Below the pieces are notes generated by a model that was given only the letters and a program-made list of their open reading frames with translations, searched no databases and was not told where the DNA came from. 64,000 bases of DNA, taken from the NCBI GenBank assembly GCA_020634755.1, contig JACKBC010000001.1:310001-374000 (forward strand), read 5' to 3'. Source of the stretch: Caldilineaceae bacterium (GTDB lineage Bacteria > Chloroflexota > Anaerolineae > Caldilineales > Caldilineaceae). Shown here piece by piece: positions 17,097-28,002 of the stretch (position 1 is its first letter; each line of letters opens with the position of its first letter). The translations under genes and the position numbers were made by a program.

Positions 17097-17310
17097 GTTT
17101 GATTGTCACTACGCCGGCGCCCGAGAGCTGAGCGCTTCTGTTTTGCCACCATTGCGGTGTGGCACAGATACACAGCATCCACAACTGAACTCACGCCGCA
17201 GTTTTGGCGAAATCAGCCGTCCCCTTGGACGGCCCAAGGGGCCCCAGCAAGTTGGGCGCTTGGGCGCTCAGGAGACGGCTGAATCGTTACAGCGACTGCT
17301 GATTTCCCGC

Positions 17311-19020
17311 TTAGCGTTGCCCGCGGCGGCTGGGATCCGGATCGTACGGACAGTATAGGTTGAATTGCACCTCATTGAAGTAATCGCACAGCACAATAAA
17401 GGCCGCGCGCATGCGCACATCGGTGGGGCTGGGGTCCATGATGGCCCACCAATATTGCTCCTCATCCTGCGGGTTGCCATCATCCAACCAATCCACATTG
17501 GGCATGGTTAGCAGGCTCATGAGCCCCACCCACGGCCAATTGGCGGCAGCATATTGATACGCGCGCTTGAGATAATCGGCCTGCACAAATTGATCAATGC
17601 CGGCATCTGCGCCGTGCCACTTATAGCTAGCGTTGACTGAATCAAAGGTCCAGCCAAACTCCAGCAGCACTATCTTCTTGCCGCTGTCTCCGTAGCGTTC
17701 CATAATGGCGCGAATATCTTCCACATGGCGGAAGGCAAAAAAGCGATAGCCGCCATATTGATCTTTGTTGGCGGCGGCCTCAGCCGGATCCAGCTCGGGT
17801 GGAGCGGCAAAGCCGGCGCCATGCACGCCCAGCATGTCGAAATACCCGTTGCTGCTGCCCATTGCCTGATACATCTGTTCATAGAAAACGTCATCGGGCA
17901 TGGCGGTGTTGTCGTTGGTGCCGGTTGGCGCCATGCCGGCGCTGATCACAATGGCGTTGGGGTTGACCGCTTTGATGGCGCTGTAAGCTTGCCGCAAAAA
18001 GTCGGCGTATTGGGCCGGGCTGGGCTGATTGTTGCCCCATTCGCGAGCCAAATTGGGCTCATTCCAAATTTGGAACGCTTGGATACAGCCCACCGCTTGC
18101 GCGGTACAGTTGTAGCGGGCGGCCAATGCGCCCACAAACTCGGCAAAATTTCCGGCATTTCCCGGAGGCGGACCGGGCCAAAAGTTCGTCTTTTCGGGGT
18201 CGCTGCTGACGCGCGCCAGCAGCTTTAACCCGCTGGCGTTGACGTCGCGCACCACGCGGTCGGCCACCGACCAATCGTATTGTCCCTTGCCAGCGCCCTC
18301 AATGGTCTCCCAAGCAAACGCCTGTTTCACCCAGTTGAAGCCGCCATTTTTCATGAGTTCTAAATCGCGGTGCGCCACTTCGGGTTTCCACCATAGAAAA
18401 GCCTGGGCGCCATAGTCTGGGCTGAGCATGGTGGAGGGCAAATAGCCGCCCGCTGGAGGACCACTGGGCTGTACCGTAGCTGGCTGTTCCGCGGCTGCTT
18501 GGTCCCCAGCTGGGGCGCCGGTGGAAACGCCAGCATCCCCCGCACTCACTTGCAAATAGTCTGCAGACGCCCAGCCCAAGGCTTGACCATTCTCACCAAG
18601 CTGGATCCATCCGCCATCGGCCGAGCGGTCCAGCACTTCAAACTGATCGCCCTGCTTGGCCTCGCGCACAATATTGGCGGATGTGTTCGGGTCGCTGCGC
18701 ACATTCAAGATTGGCGTGTTGACCACCACGGCAATTTCAGGGGCAGGCGTGCTCACATCGGCGGCTGGTTCCTCAGCAGCGGTTGGAGCTGGTTCAGAGG
18801 GCGTTGTAGGCGCCGGTTGCGCGGCGGACGCGGGCGTAGCTGTGGCAGCCAGCACAGGCTGTTCCCCGCCGGGCGTTTTGGTTGGTGTGGCCGTGGGCTC
18901 CGGCCCGGCGCTGCCACAGGCCGCCAAACCGACCGTCGCCACCATAATAGCAACCAGGAGCAGCCCACATTTTGAACCGCGACCGTTCATCGATTTTATC
19001 TTGCAAACCAGCTTATTCAT
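17311..19020 (-). CDS. Exported lipoprotein: SH3 module plus clan-A-type glycosidase domain
   Basis: About 569 residues. A lipobox (GLAAC, Cys35) ends the signal sequence. A Pro/Thr/Ala-rich linker follows, then one bacterial SH3 domain (TPILNVRSDPNTSANIV... about 95-160), then a TIM-barrel glycosidase-like domain of about 340 residues. The barrel shows FQIWNEPNLAREWG, whose Glu is the expected acid/base, and KIVLLEFGWT, whose Glu is the expected nucleophile of clan GH-A enzymes (GH5/GH39-like). Substrate cannot be told; it may act on exopolysaccharide or the cell envelope. The ATG at 19020 follows an AAGGTGGGG site at a somewhat long spacing; a TTG lies just before it. It is one of three related genes in a row. 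Confidence 0.8.
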   Translation of the reverse strand: MNKLVCKIKSMNGRGSKCGLLLVAIMVATVGLAACGSAGPEPTATPTKTPGGEQPVLAATATPASAAQPAPTTPSEPAPTAAEEPAADVSTPAPEIAVVVNTPILNVRSDPNTSANIVREAKQGDQFEVLDRSADGGWIQLGENGQALGWASADYLQVSAGDAGVSTGAPAGDQAAAEQPATVQPSGPPAGGYLPSTMLSPDYGAQAFLWWKPEVAHRDLELMKNGGFNWVKQAFAWETIEGAGKGQYDWSVADRVVRDVNASGLKLLARVSSDPEKTNFWPGPPPGNAGNFAEFVGALAARYNCTAQAVGCIQAFQIWNEPNLAREWGNNQPSPAQYADFLRQAYSAIKAVNPNAIVISAGMAPTGTNDNTAMPDDVFYEQMYQAMGSSNGYFDMLGVHGAGFAAPPELDPAEAAANKDQYGGYRFFAFRHVEDIRAIMERYGDSGKKIVLLEFGWTFDSVNASYKWHGADAGIDQFVQADYLKRAYQYAAANWPWVGLMSLLTMPNVDWLDDGNPQDEEQYWWAIMDPSPTDVRMRAAFIVLCDYFNEVQFNLYCPYDPDPSRRGQR

Positions 19021-19234
19021 CAATTAATTCCCCACCTTTAGTCTTCTAATTAACTTGGTAAGCGTCCAGAAAAAGTTAGCGGTCAACCCTGGCAGGTCTT
19101 CGAGACCTGATAGGTTTGCATCTACAAGTTGTTTTTGAACGCTCACTTCGTGTCCGTCCGTAAATTCTCTGCGCCAAACCGAACTGCCAGAGACAGCTTA
19201 CGATTCACAACTGGATTTACGGATAGGTTCTTCG

Positions 19235-21757
<2,523 letters not shown>

Positions 21758-22083
21758 ATGGGCGGGTCACTCCGTTTGTGCTGCATACTCAATAACGGCA
21801 ACGGGGTTGGCGATTTAGACGGTAGTCTCACCTTGTAAATCCGCTTTCTCCACATCCGTTGCAAACTATTTATCTTCGCTTATCAATAAGCGACGCCTAT
21901 TCTAACCGCAATGGGCGTTGCGGGCAATATTACGGTTTTCAGTGCATGAAAAAGGATCTAGCGACCAGCGCCAGATCCTTTTGCACCGAACTCTACATCC
22001 ACATCGGCATCAGCCAAAATCGATTAGAAACTTTGCACTTTCCAACAGAGCTACGTATGGATGGTGCGCAATCAATGTTCACC
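21758..22083. other. Spacer between two glycosidase paralogs
   Basis: 326 bases. It contains the terminator of the upstream gene and otherwise AT-rich sequence that should hold the promoter of the 840-residue lipoprotein gene. No coding frame is supported. Confidence 0.6.
21950..21982 (-). terminator. Terminator after the large glycosidase gene
   Basis: The perfect arms AAAAGGATCT and AGATCCTTTT enclose a 13-base loop. On the minus strand the stem ends in TTTT. It lies about 100 bases past the stop of the gene at 22084-25347, so the second and third glycosidase genes are likely separate transcripts. Confidence 0.75.
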
Positions 22084-25000
22084 TTATTTCGGCATGGCTT
22101 GCAGCGCATTATAGACGGGCAGCGGGCCGCCACCTGGATCCACAATGCCCCATTGGGCCTTTTCCGTACCGTTGGCAATCATGCGGAAGTTGAGGTTCCA
22201 CAGGAAGGCTGGTCCTACCCAACCCCACTGTTTCATCATCTGATAGGCCTGCACCGTCCACTGGGCCTGCTCTTCATAGTCGTTGTCGTTGGCGTATTGA
22301 TAATTGGGGTTAAACGCGCCACCGGCGGCCCACCCAAATTCAGTGGGCCATATGCGCTTACCGCCTGCGCCATAAACGTTCATAATGTTCTTGTAGCCTT
22401 CCATCGTGCTGCGGAAGCTCCAAGAATGGTGCGGTGAATCACAAGCGCCGTTGAAGCTGTTGCCGCTGACCTGAATGGCGTCACACGCTTCTTGCCATGT
22501 GTATTGCGGCGGCACGTTATATCCGCTGGGGTGCGCACCCACGGCATCCAGATAATTATTGGCGCCTGCCTGGAACATCTGCTCCAGATAGGTAAAATCG
22601 TCTACGGCCAGGCTGCCGTTGTTGCCGGCGGGCGTCAAAGCGCCGCTAATCACGGTCATGCTGGGGCAGGCGCCTTTGATGGCGTTATAAGCCGCGGCCA
22701 ATAGATTTACATATTCACCGGCGTTGAGCGGCTTGTTGCCCCATTCATAGTGCAAGTTCTGTTCGTTCCATACTTCGATGGCTTTGAGCGAGCTGTTGCA
22801 ATATTTACCGGCCACGGCGCCCACAAAGCTGGCATAGGTGCCCGGGTCCGCCGGCGGACCGCCCACGTTATTATCAAAGCCCCCTTCGCGCGCCCAGCCT
22901 GGTGAATTGACGATACTAAAGAGCATGCTGATCCCGGCGCCGTTGGCGGCGTTGATCAAGGTATCCATGGGGCCAAATTCAATGTTGCCCTGGGAACCTT
23001 CAAAGCGTTTCCATTCGATCTGCTGTTTTACCCAGCCAAAGCCCAGTCCTTGCACCATGCCCATGACCTGGCCTTCGTTGCCCATATCGACCATGTGGGC
23101 CTGCACGCCATAACCAAAGCCAGGACCGCCACCAGAAACCGGTGCACTGACCACGGGCGCGGGTGCGGCTTGCTCAGCCGGCGCGCTGGCCTCTGGCGCC
23201 GCGGCCGGTGCGGCCACTACGGGCGCTTCCGGAATGTCAGCGGCCACGGCCACCTCACCTACATCACCGCTGGCATCAACCAGCTGACCAAACACCCAAC
23301 CGGTTTGACCCGGCGCATATTCGATCTCCCACCAATCGCCGGCATCGTTTTTGCCCGCAATGGGGAAGTTGTTGCCAGGATTCACCTGCCCCAAAATGTT
23401 GTAAACTGTGCCTGGCCCCTCGCGCACGTTGAGGATCTGGCTCACGCTGACAGCGGGGCTGGACGGCCCAACCTCAGCCACTTCGACGGCAACGGCGGCA
23501 TCGTCAGCCGCTGCCACGTCGGCAGCCTGCACCGCAACCTCACCGGTGGTGGCGGCTTTGGCAGCAGCAACGGCCGCGCCAATTGTGTGCGAAAGCGCCG
23601 GTGCTACGGCCCGGCCATTATCCACAATGGTCGCTTCTACCTGTAGATTCTCACCGCCCGGAGAGGCTATGGCCACAGAGGGCGATTCGATCGGGCTGAG
23701 CTGTTGCGCCACCAAGGCGCCGGACTGATTATAGAGCGAATAGACTACATCCAGCTTGCTCTGCTCGACATTTATCTCTTGGCCCTGCTGGAATTTTAGC
23801 AGCACATCCCAGATCATGGGGTCCACATCGCCATTGACGGGCGTATCCAGCGTCACTTTGCGGATATTATATTTGGCCAACAGATTGAGCTTGTTGGCAA
23901 TGCTGCTGGCGCTTTCAATATAAACGGTGCGCGTTAAGTTTTGAGCGTCTTCATAATTATACGTGTACATGCCCAATGTGGTATCCAAAGTGACTTGTCC
24001 CTGGACACTGGGGTTTTGCAACGTCAACATTAACTCGCCATTGCTGTCACTCTGCGCGTCAATCTTTTGCAGCAGCGGCTGAAAGGCTTGTTGATACCCT
24101 TTGGGCAACAGATATTGCCCCGCGCGCTCAATGGATTGGCCAGGCAGTTCAATTTGGATCTTGCGTCGGTCAATTTCGCCCGCCGCAAATTTTAGGAGCG
24201 CATCCATGGCGCCATTGGGCTGATAGGCCAACGGATCAATGGGCGCCGGCACAATAATTGTGTCCGCCACCGCCCCCAGCGCCCGCCAGTCGTGTCCACC
24301 CGTATCCCAGGTTTCGGCGGATATGGGGCTGGGCGCTTCCACGCGCACGTATAGCTTTTTGCCGCTTGCATGGAGCCGATCGGCCAGCCGCTTCATCAAA
24401 TAGACAAAGTCCGCTTTGGCGCTGGGTAGCGCATCCACGCCGCGATAGTCGATGACCACACCCGGATAGCTATTGAGCAAAATCGTCTGCTCAACCGCGT
24501 TGAGCTGATTTTCCTGCTGGCCAATGTCAATGAGCAAATTATTGATCAGATCCGTACGCACGGTGGGCGCCCACGAATCGCCCTCCCAGTTGCGGATAAT
24601 CGGAATGGTGCGTCCATCGTTATTATAGGGCGCATCTCCATCCAACGCGCCATCGCCACGCAGCCGCAAACCGGAGACCATTTCATTGGCCACCACGGCG
24701 CCATCGGGCAATTGGCTGTTAAACTCCAGCGTTGCCGTGGCTTCTGGGATGTTGCCCGCACCGCTGGTCTGCATAATCATAAAATATTCGGGGACAAAAT
24801 TCAGGCGCGCTTCCACGACGTCACTCGTGGCCAGCACTTCATTGGGTAAATGCTCCCAGCTTTGTCCGGTCCACATATACAGATCTAAGGTTTCATAAGG
24901 CAAGCTGTCGTTGGGAATGGGAATCGATACAATCGTTGTATCTGGCGCCTGCCCGCTGACCGTGGTGTGATACAGTGGACTCTTAGGTACTAGAAAATTA

Positions 25001-25347
25001 GGCAGCGTGCTGGCGGCTGTATAAATGTCTTGGCCGCCGCGCCCTTCAATAAAATCTGCCCGTGGCGTGCTTTCTAATGAGGCCGAAAAGGCGGATTGGA
25101 CGCCTTCCCCCGGGAAGTTGAGCAACGTACCATCCGGATCGCGCACAGAACCACCAATCCCGGCGGGGATGCGCGTGGTGGCCAAACCGCCCAGGCGCTC
25201 TAACAAATTAACGGGCGGTAACAGCAGCGCGGCTGCCAATAATACGCCAATCAAAATAAGCGTAATGAGCCAACCTACTGGACCTTCAAGGAGACGGCCC
25301 AAACCGGACCATGTGGTTGAAGGCGTTTCGAATTGGGTGTTCTGCAT
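22084..25347 (-). CDS. Membrane-anchored protein with GH18-like region, SH3 module and clan-A-type glycosidase domain
   Basis: 1087 residues. A signal-anchor helix lies at about 30-50 (VGWLITLILIGVLLAAALLL). The middle part (about 215-500) has the feel of a GH18/spore-hydrolase-like barrel: SYPGVVIDYRGVDALPSAKADFVYLMKRLADRLHASGKKLYV, where the usual DxxDxDxE motif is degenerate, so activity is doubtful. An SH3 module follows (QILNVREGPGTVYNI, about 660-730), then an Ala/Pro-rich linker. The C-terminal clan-A barrel (about 755-1085) has IEVWNEQNLHYEWG and RIWPTEFGWA and is nearly the same as in the neighbouring lipoprotein. Two barrels in one chain are unusual. Role may be binding or cleaving an envelope polysaccharide (inference). 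Confidence 0.8.
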   Translation of the reverse strand: MQNTQFETPSTTWSGLGRLLEGPVGWLITLILIGVLLAAALLLPPVNLLERLGGLATTRIPAGIGGSVRDPDGTLLNFPGEGVQSAFSASLESTPRADFIEGRGGQDIYTAASTLPNFLVPKSPLYHTTVSGQAPDTTIVSIPIPNDSLPYETLDLYMWTGQSWEHLPNEVLATSDVVEARLNFVPEYFMIMQTSGAGNIPEATATLEFNSQLPDGAVVANEMVSGLRLRGDGALDGDAPYNNDGRTIPIIRNWEGDSWAPTVRTDLINNLLIDIGQQENQLNAVEQTILLNSYPGVVIDYRGVDALPSAKADFVYLMKRLADRLHASGKKLYVRVEAPSPISAETWDTGGHDWRALGAVADTIIVPAPIDPLAYQPNGAMDALLKFAAGEIDRRKIQIELPGQSIERAGQYLLPKGYQQAFQPLLQKIDAQSDSNGELMLTLQNPSVQGQVTLDTTLGMYTYNYEDAQNLTRTVYIESASSIANKLNLLAKYNIRKVTLDTPVNGDVDPMIWDVLLKFQQGQEINVEQSKLDVVYSLYNQSGALVAQQLSPIESPSVAIASPGGENLQVEATIVDNGRAVAPALSHTIGAAVAAAKAATTGEVAVQAADVAAADDAAVAVEVAEVGPSSPAVSVSQILNVREGPGTVYNILGQVNPGNNFPIAGKNDAGDWWEIEYAPGQTGWVFGQLVDASGDVGEVAVAADIPEAPVVAAPAAAPEASAPAEQAAPAPVVSAPVSGGGPGFGYGVQAHMVDMGNEGQVMGMVQGLGFGWVKQQIEWKRFEGSQGNIEFGPMDTLINAANGAGISMLFSIVNSPGWAREGGFDNNVGGPPADPGTYASFVGAVAGKYCNSSLKAIEVWNEQNLHYEWGNKPLNAGEYVNLLAAAYNAIKGACPSMTVISGALTPAGNNGSLAVDDFTYLEQMFQAGANNYLDAVGAHPSGYNVPPQYTWQEACDAIQVSGNSFNGACDSPHHSWSFRSTMEGYKNIMNVYGAGGKRIWPTEFGWAAGGAFNPNYQYANDNDYEEQAQWTVQAYQMMKQWGWVGPAFLWNLNFRMIANGTEKAQWGIVDPGGGPLPVYNALQAMPK

Positions 25348-25382
25348 GAGTTTTCTTACTCCGTAAACTATACAAATAGGAT

Positions 25383-25454
25383 TTACGCAAACTTCAAATA
25401 AAAATCTTGGGCCAGCGATCTATGTTCGCCTGGCCATCCATTGGCACTGCGTAA
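25383..25454. repeat. TTACGCA/TGCGTAA element, copy E
   Basis: A 72-base copy with both ends intact (TTACGCAA at the left, CACTGCGTAA at the right). It sits in the spacer between the divergent glycosidase gene and the 461-codon frame. Confidence 0.75.
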
Positions 25455-25578
25455 GTCGCGACAATAACCTACTGCGCTCTACACACTTCTCCTCATGTGT
25501 ATTGCACCATATCTTAGCATATACAAATTATGCAGCAAAAATCGTTTGGATTAGATGCCGCATGATATACTTATATTT

Positions 25579-26940
25579 ATGGGAATGAATTTGGCATCAT
25601 CGCGTCCGGTTGTGCGCCAACGGCGCAAGCGATTAGAACTTCTTTTACTGTTAAGCTTTTTTCTCTGCCTGCTGATCGGCATCGGCGCCTTTGGCGCTCT
25701 TTGGTGGCTGCGCAACGCGGACACCCCCGTGCTTTTGCCATCATTGCGCCAGAGTTTACAGCCTGTCCAAATTTCGCGGCCCTTGGCGCTGCACCAGCTC
25801 TCTGGCGATCCGGCGGAAGCGCTGGCTTATCAAGCCATTGCGGCCGGCGAACTCGACACGGCCTACGCCATTGTGCTCTATGATACTGCACTCACGGGCG
25901 GGCGCCGCGCGGCTCTTTATCAAAAACTGGCCGTTGGTTTGCGCGCCGCCGGCCAAATGGAACAGCTGGCGTTTCTCAGCCGCGCTATGCGGGCGACTGC
26001 CCTTCTGGACCCCACCTTGCCGACCAGCGAGCGCATCCAGCTGCTGATACAGAGCATTGAGGGCTTTTTGGCCGCCGCACAGCCCCCCGAAGCGCTGGAT
26101 GCCGCCACCCAAGCCATGCGCATGGGCATGAGTGCACCCGATCTGCTGCCGGCCCAGCGCGCTGAAATCTTCACACGGTTGGACCCCCTGGCGCGCCAGA
26201 TTGCCGATCCGTTCTTCACCCAGCAGATCGACGAATTGTTACGCAACCCATTCTTTGCCAATACAGGCGCCGCTTTGCCCACCGGGCTCTTTATGCTGAG
26301 CGACCCCGTGGAAACAGCGCCCGAACTGGACGTGGCCACCGCGCGCAGACAGCTCGCTGCCCAAGCCTTGGTGGCCCGCATTACGGCTTTGGCCTATGTG
26401 CAAAACGAAGCCGACTTCCAAGCCGGCATTGCGGCTGAACAGCAAGAACTGATCCAAACGCTGCTGGCGGAAGATCAACTGCGCCGCGCCGCCCTGGAAA
26501 ATACGGCCAATACCGATATTTCACTCAATCAGCAATTTGCCATCTTGCAAGAATATCGCAACTGGAGCGCATTAAAAGTGCGCATTGCCTCACTCGGTTT
26601 CGGTTTCTCGCTCGTACCCGAGTGGGAAGCCAACCGCGACGCCCTCCTGCAAGAGCTGGCCACCATCACCCGCAACCTGGATACAATTAGCGAAGAGCTA
26701 ATCAATCGCCAGGAAACCGAGGTGGATAAAGCCGCCATGCGGGTGGAAAAGCTCATGTGGCTGGCGCTCCAAAGTGAGCTTGGTCTTTATCCAAACCAGC
26801 CACTGGATGAATTAGGCAATCAGCTGCGTTTTGCTCAAGATGCCCTGGCAGAGCAGGGCGTTCCCCTAGCGTTACGCGTACTATTTGACTCCACAGCCAC
26901 GCCGCCCGGTATACGATTGCAGGACAATAACGTTCGTTAA
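25579..26940 (+). CDS. Membrane-anchored helical repeat protein, unknown function
   Basis: About 453 residues from the ATG at 25579. The frame is open from 25555, but a TATACT box (25566-25571) lies inside that extension, so the later start is preferred and the message may be leaderless. After a basic segment (RQRRKRLELL) there is one membrane helix (LLLLLSFFLCLLIGIGAFGALWWL). The rest is all-alpha and Ala/Leu/Gln-rich, with TPR-like stretches (DPAEALAYQAIAAGELDTAYAIVLYD) and a long helix near the C-terminus. I recognise no family. It is followed by an M23 peptidase gene after a 24-base gap, so an envelope role is plausible but unproven. Confidence 0.75.
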   Translation: MGMNLASSRPVVRQRRKRLELLLLLSFFLCLLIGIGAFGALWWLRNADTPVLLPSLRQSLQPVQISRPLALHQLSGDPAEALAYQAIAAGELDTAYAIVLYDTALTGGRRAALYQKLAVGLRAAGQMEQLAFLSRAMRATALLDPTLPTSERIQLLIQSIEGFLAAAQPPEALDAATQAMRMGMSAPDLLPAQRAEIFTRLDPLARQIADPFFTQQIDELLRNPFFANTGAALPTGLFMLSDPVETAPELDVATARRQLAAQALVARITALAYVQNEADFQAGIAAEQQELIQTLLAEDQLRRAALENTANTDISLNQQFAILQEYRNWSALKVRIASLGFGFSLVPEWEANRDALLQELATITRNLDTISEELINRQETEVDKAAMRVEKLMWLALQSELGLYPNQPLDELGNQLRFAQDALAEQGVPLALRVLFDSTATPPGIRLQDNNVR

Positions 26941-26964
26941 TTCATAGTGGTTCCGCTATGACGT

Positions 26965-27732
26965 ATGGCCAAGCAGAATTGGCACAATATGATGAAGATA
27001 AAGCGAATTATTGGCGGAGTCATCATCCTGGCAGCTGGTGCTCTTGCCATTGCCTTTTACATCTTTGGCCCGCGCTTTACCGCTTCGCCGGAGCGACTGG
27101 CCCGTTTGCGCAGTTGGTTTGCCAATCCGGCTGCCCACGCCGATTGGGCAATTGCGGCCGGAAAGCGCTGTGGCAACGCCATAATGGTCCAGCCCACCAA
27201 TGGCTATATTGGCTTTGGCTGGAACGATAGCTTTCGACCCGGTCATCACCATTCGGGGCTGGATATCTTCGGACCGGATGGTGAAAACAATGTGACGCCC
27301 ATTGTGGCCGCGTATGATGGCTATCTGACGCGCGAGGCCAATTGGAAAAGCACGGTGATCATTCGCCACCCCGATTTCCCCAGCCGCGACGAACTGGGCA
27401 TTGCGCCCGGCGCGCAAATTTGGACCTATTATACCCACATGGCTTCGGCCGATGGCGCCGTCTCCTATGTAGCGGCTGAATTCCCACCCGGAACATATGA
27501 GGTATTTGTCAAGGCGGGCACGCTTTTGGGGCGCCAGGGCAATTGGTCTGGCAGCCGCTTTGGGTTTACAGGTCGCCACCTGCACTTTTCCATTGTTAAA
27601 TCAAATGCAGATGGGAGCTATTTGGATGAACGAGTATTGGAAAACACGTTTGATCCGGCGCCATTTCTGGGCCTTACGCGTGCCAATAATGGTATTTTTA
27701 AATGTTCTCCTGCGGTTAATGATGAAAACTGA
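26965..27732 (+). CDS. M23-family (LytM-like) metallopeptidase
   Basis: 255 residues: a signal-anchor helix at about 14-33, then a peptidase M23 domain. The zinc-ligand motifs are visible: HHHSGLDIFGPDG (the HxxxD motif) and RHLHFSIV (the HxH motif). The loop TYYTHMASADGA lies between them as in the family. Such enzymes cut peptide cross-links in peptidoglycan outside the membrane, or act as scaffolds when ligands are missing; all ligands are here. The start has alternatives (Met codons at 26989 and 26992) and no clear ribosome site. It probably shares a transcript with the preceding anchored protein and is followed by a strong terminator. Confidence 0.87.
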   Translation: MAKQNWHNMMKIKRIIGGVIILAAGALAIAFYIFGPRFTASPERLARLRSWFANPAAHADWAIAAGKRCGNAIMVQPTNGYIGFGWNDSFRPGHHHSGLDIFGPDGENNVTPIVAAYDGYLTREANWKSTVIIRHPDFPSRDELGIAPGAQIWTYYTHMASADGAVSYVAAEFPPGTYEVFVKAGTLLGRQGNWSGSRFGFTGRHLHFSIVKSNADGSYLDERVLENTFDPAPFLGLTRANNGIFKCSPAVNDEN

Positions 27733-27913
27733 CGTTTTTCAATCGCGCGTTTGCCTGATGGAAAACGCCAGTTTGCATTCAGAGCAGAGTGTAAAGCTTG
27801 TGTAATGGCGGCGGCGCCATATGGTTATCGCAACTGCTAAAATTGGCCGTTACTTTTTTATTGCGCAATCGTCTCTAAAAGTTAGAGAAGTTTGGACTTA
27901 TCCATCTTTGATT

Positions 27914-27968
27914 GGGCCGGCATTTCCTGAGGACTCCCTCGACCCCAGGAATTTCGGCCCTTTTTTTT
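27914..27968 (+). terminator. Rho-independent terminator after the M23 gene
   Basis: GGGCCGGCATTTCCTG (27914 on) pairs with CAGGAATTTCGGCCC across a 16-base loop. Eight T follow directly. It terminates plus-strand transcription ahead of the convergent permease gene. Confidence 0.85.
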
Positions 27969-28002
27969 GGTTCAACCACATGAACTCCCACAGAGCCGAT
28001 TT

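Noticed and set aside
17150..17300. Terminator after the first glycosidase gene
   Set aside because: Nested inverted repeats (TCAGCCGTC...GACGGCTGA and CCCCTTGG...CCAAGGGG) are present, but no T-run follows on the minus strand, so I do not call a terminator.
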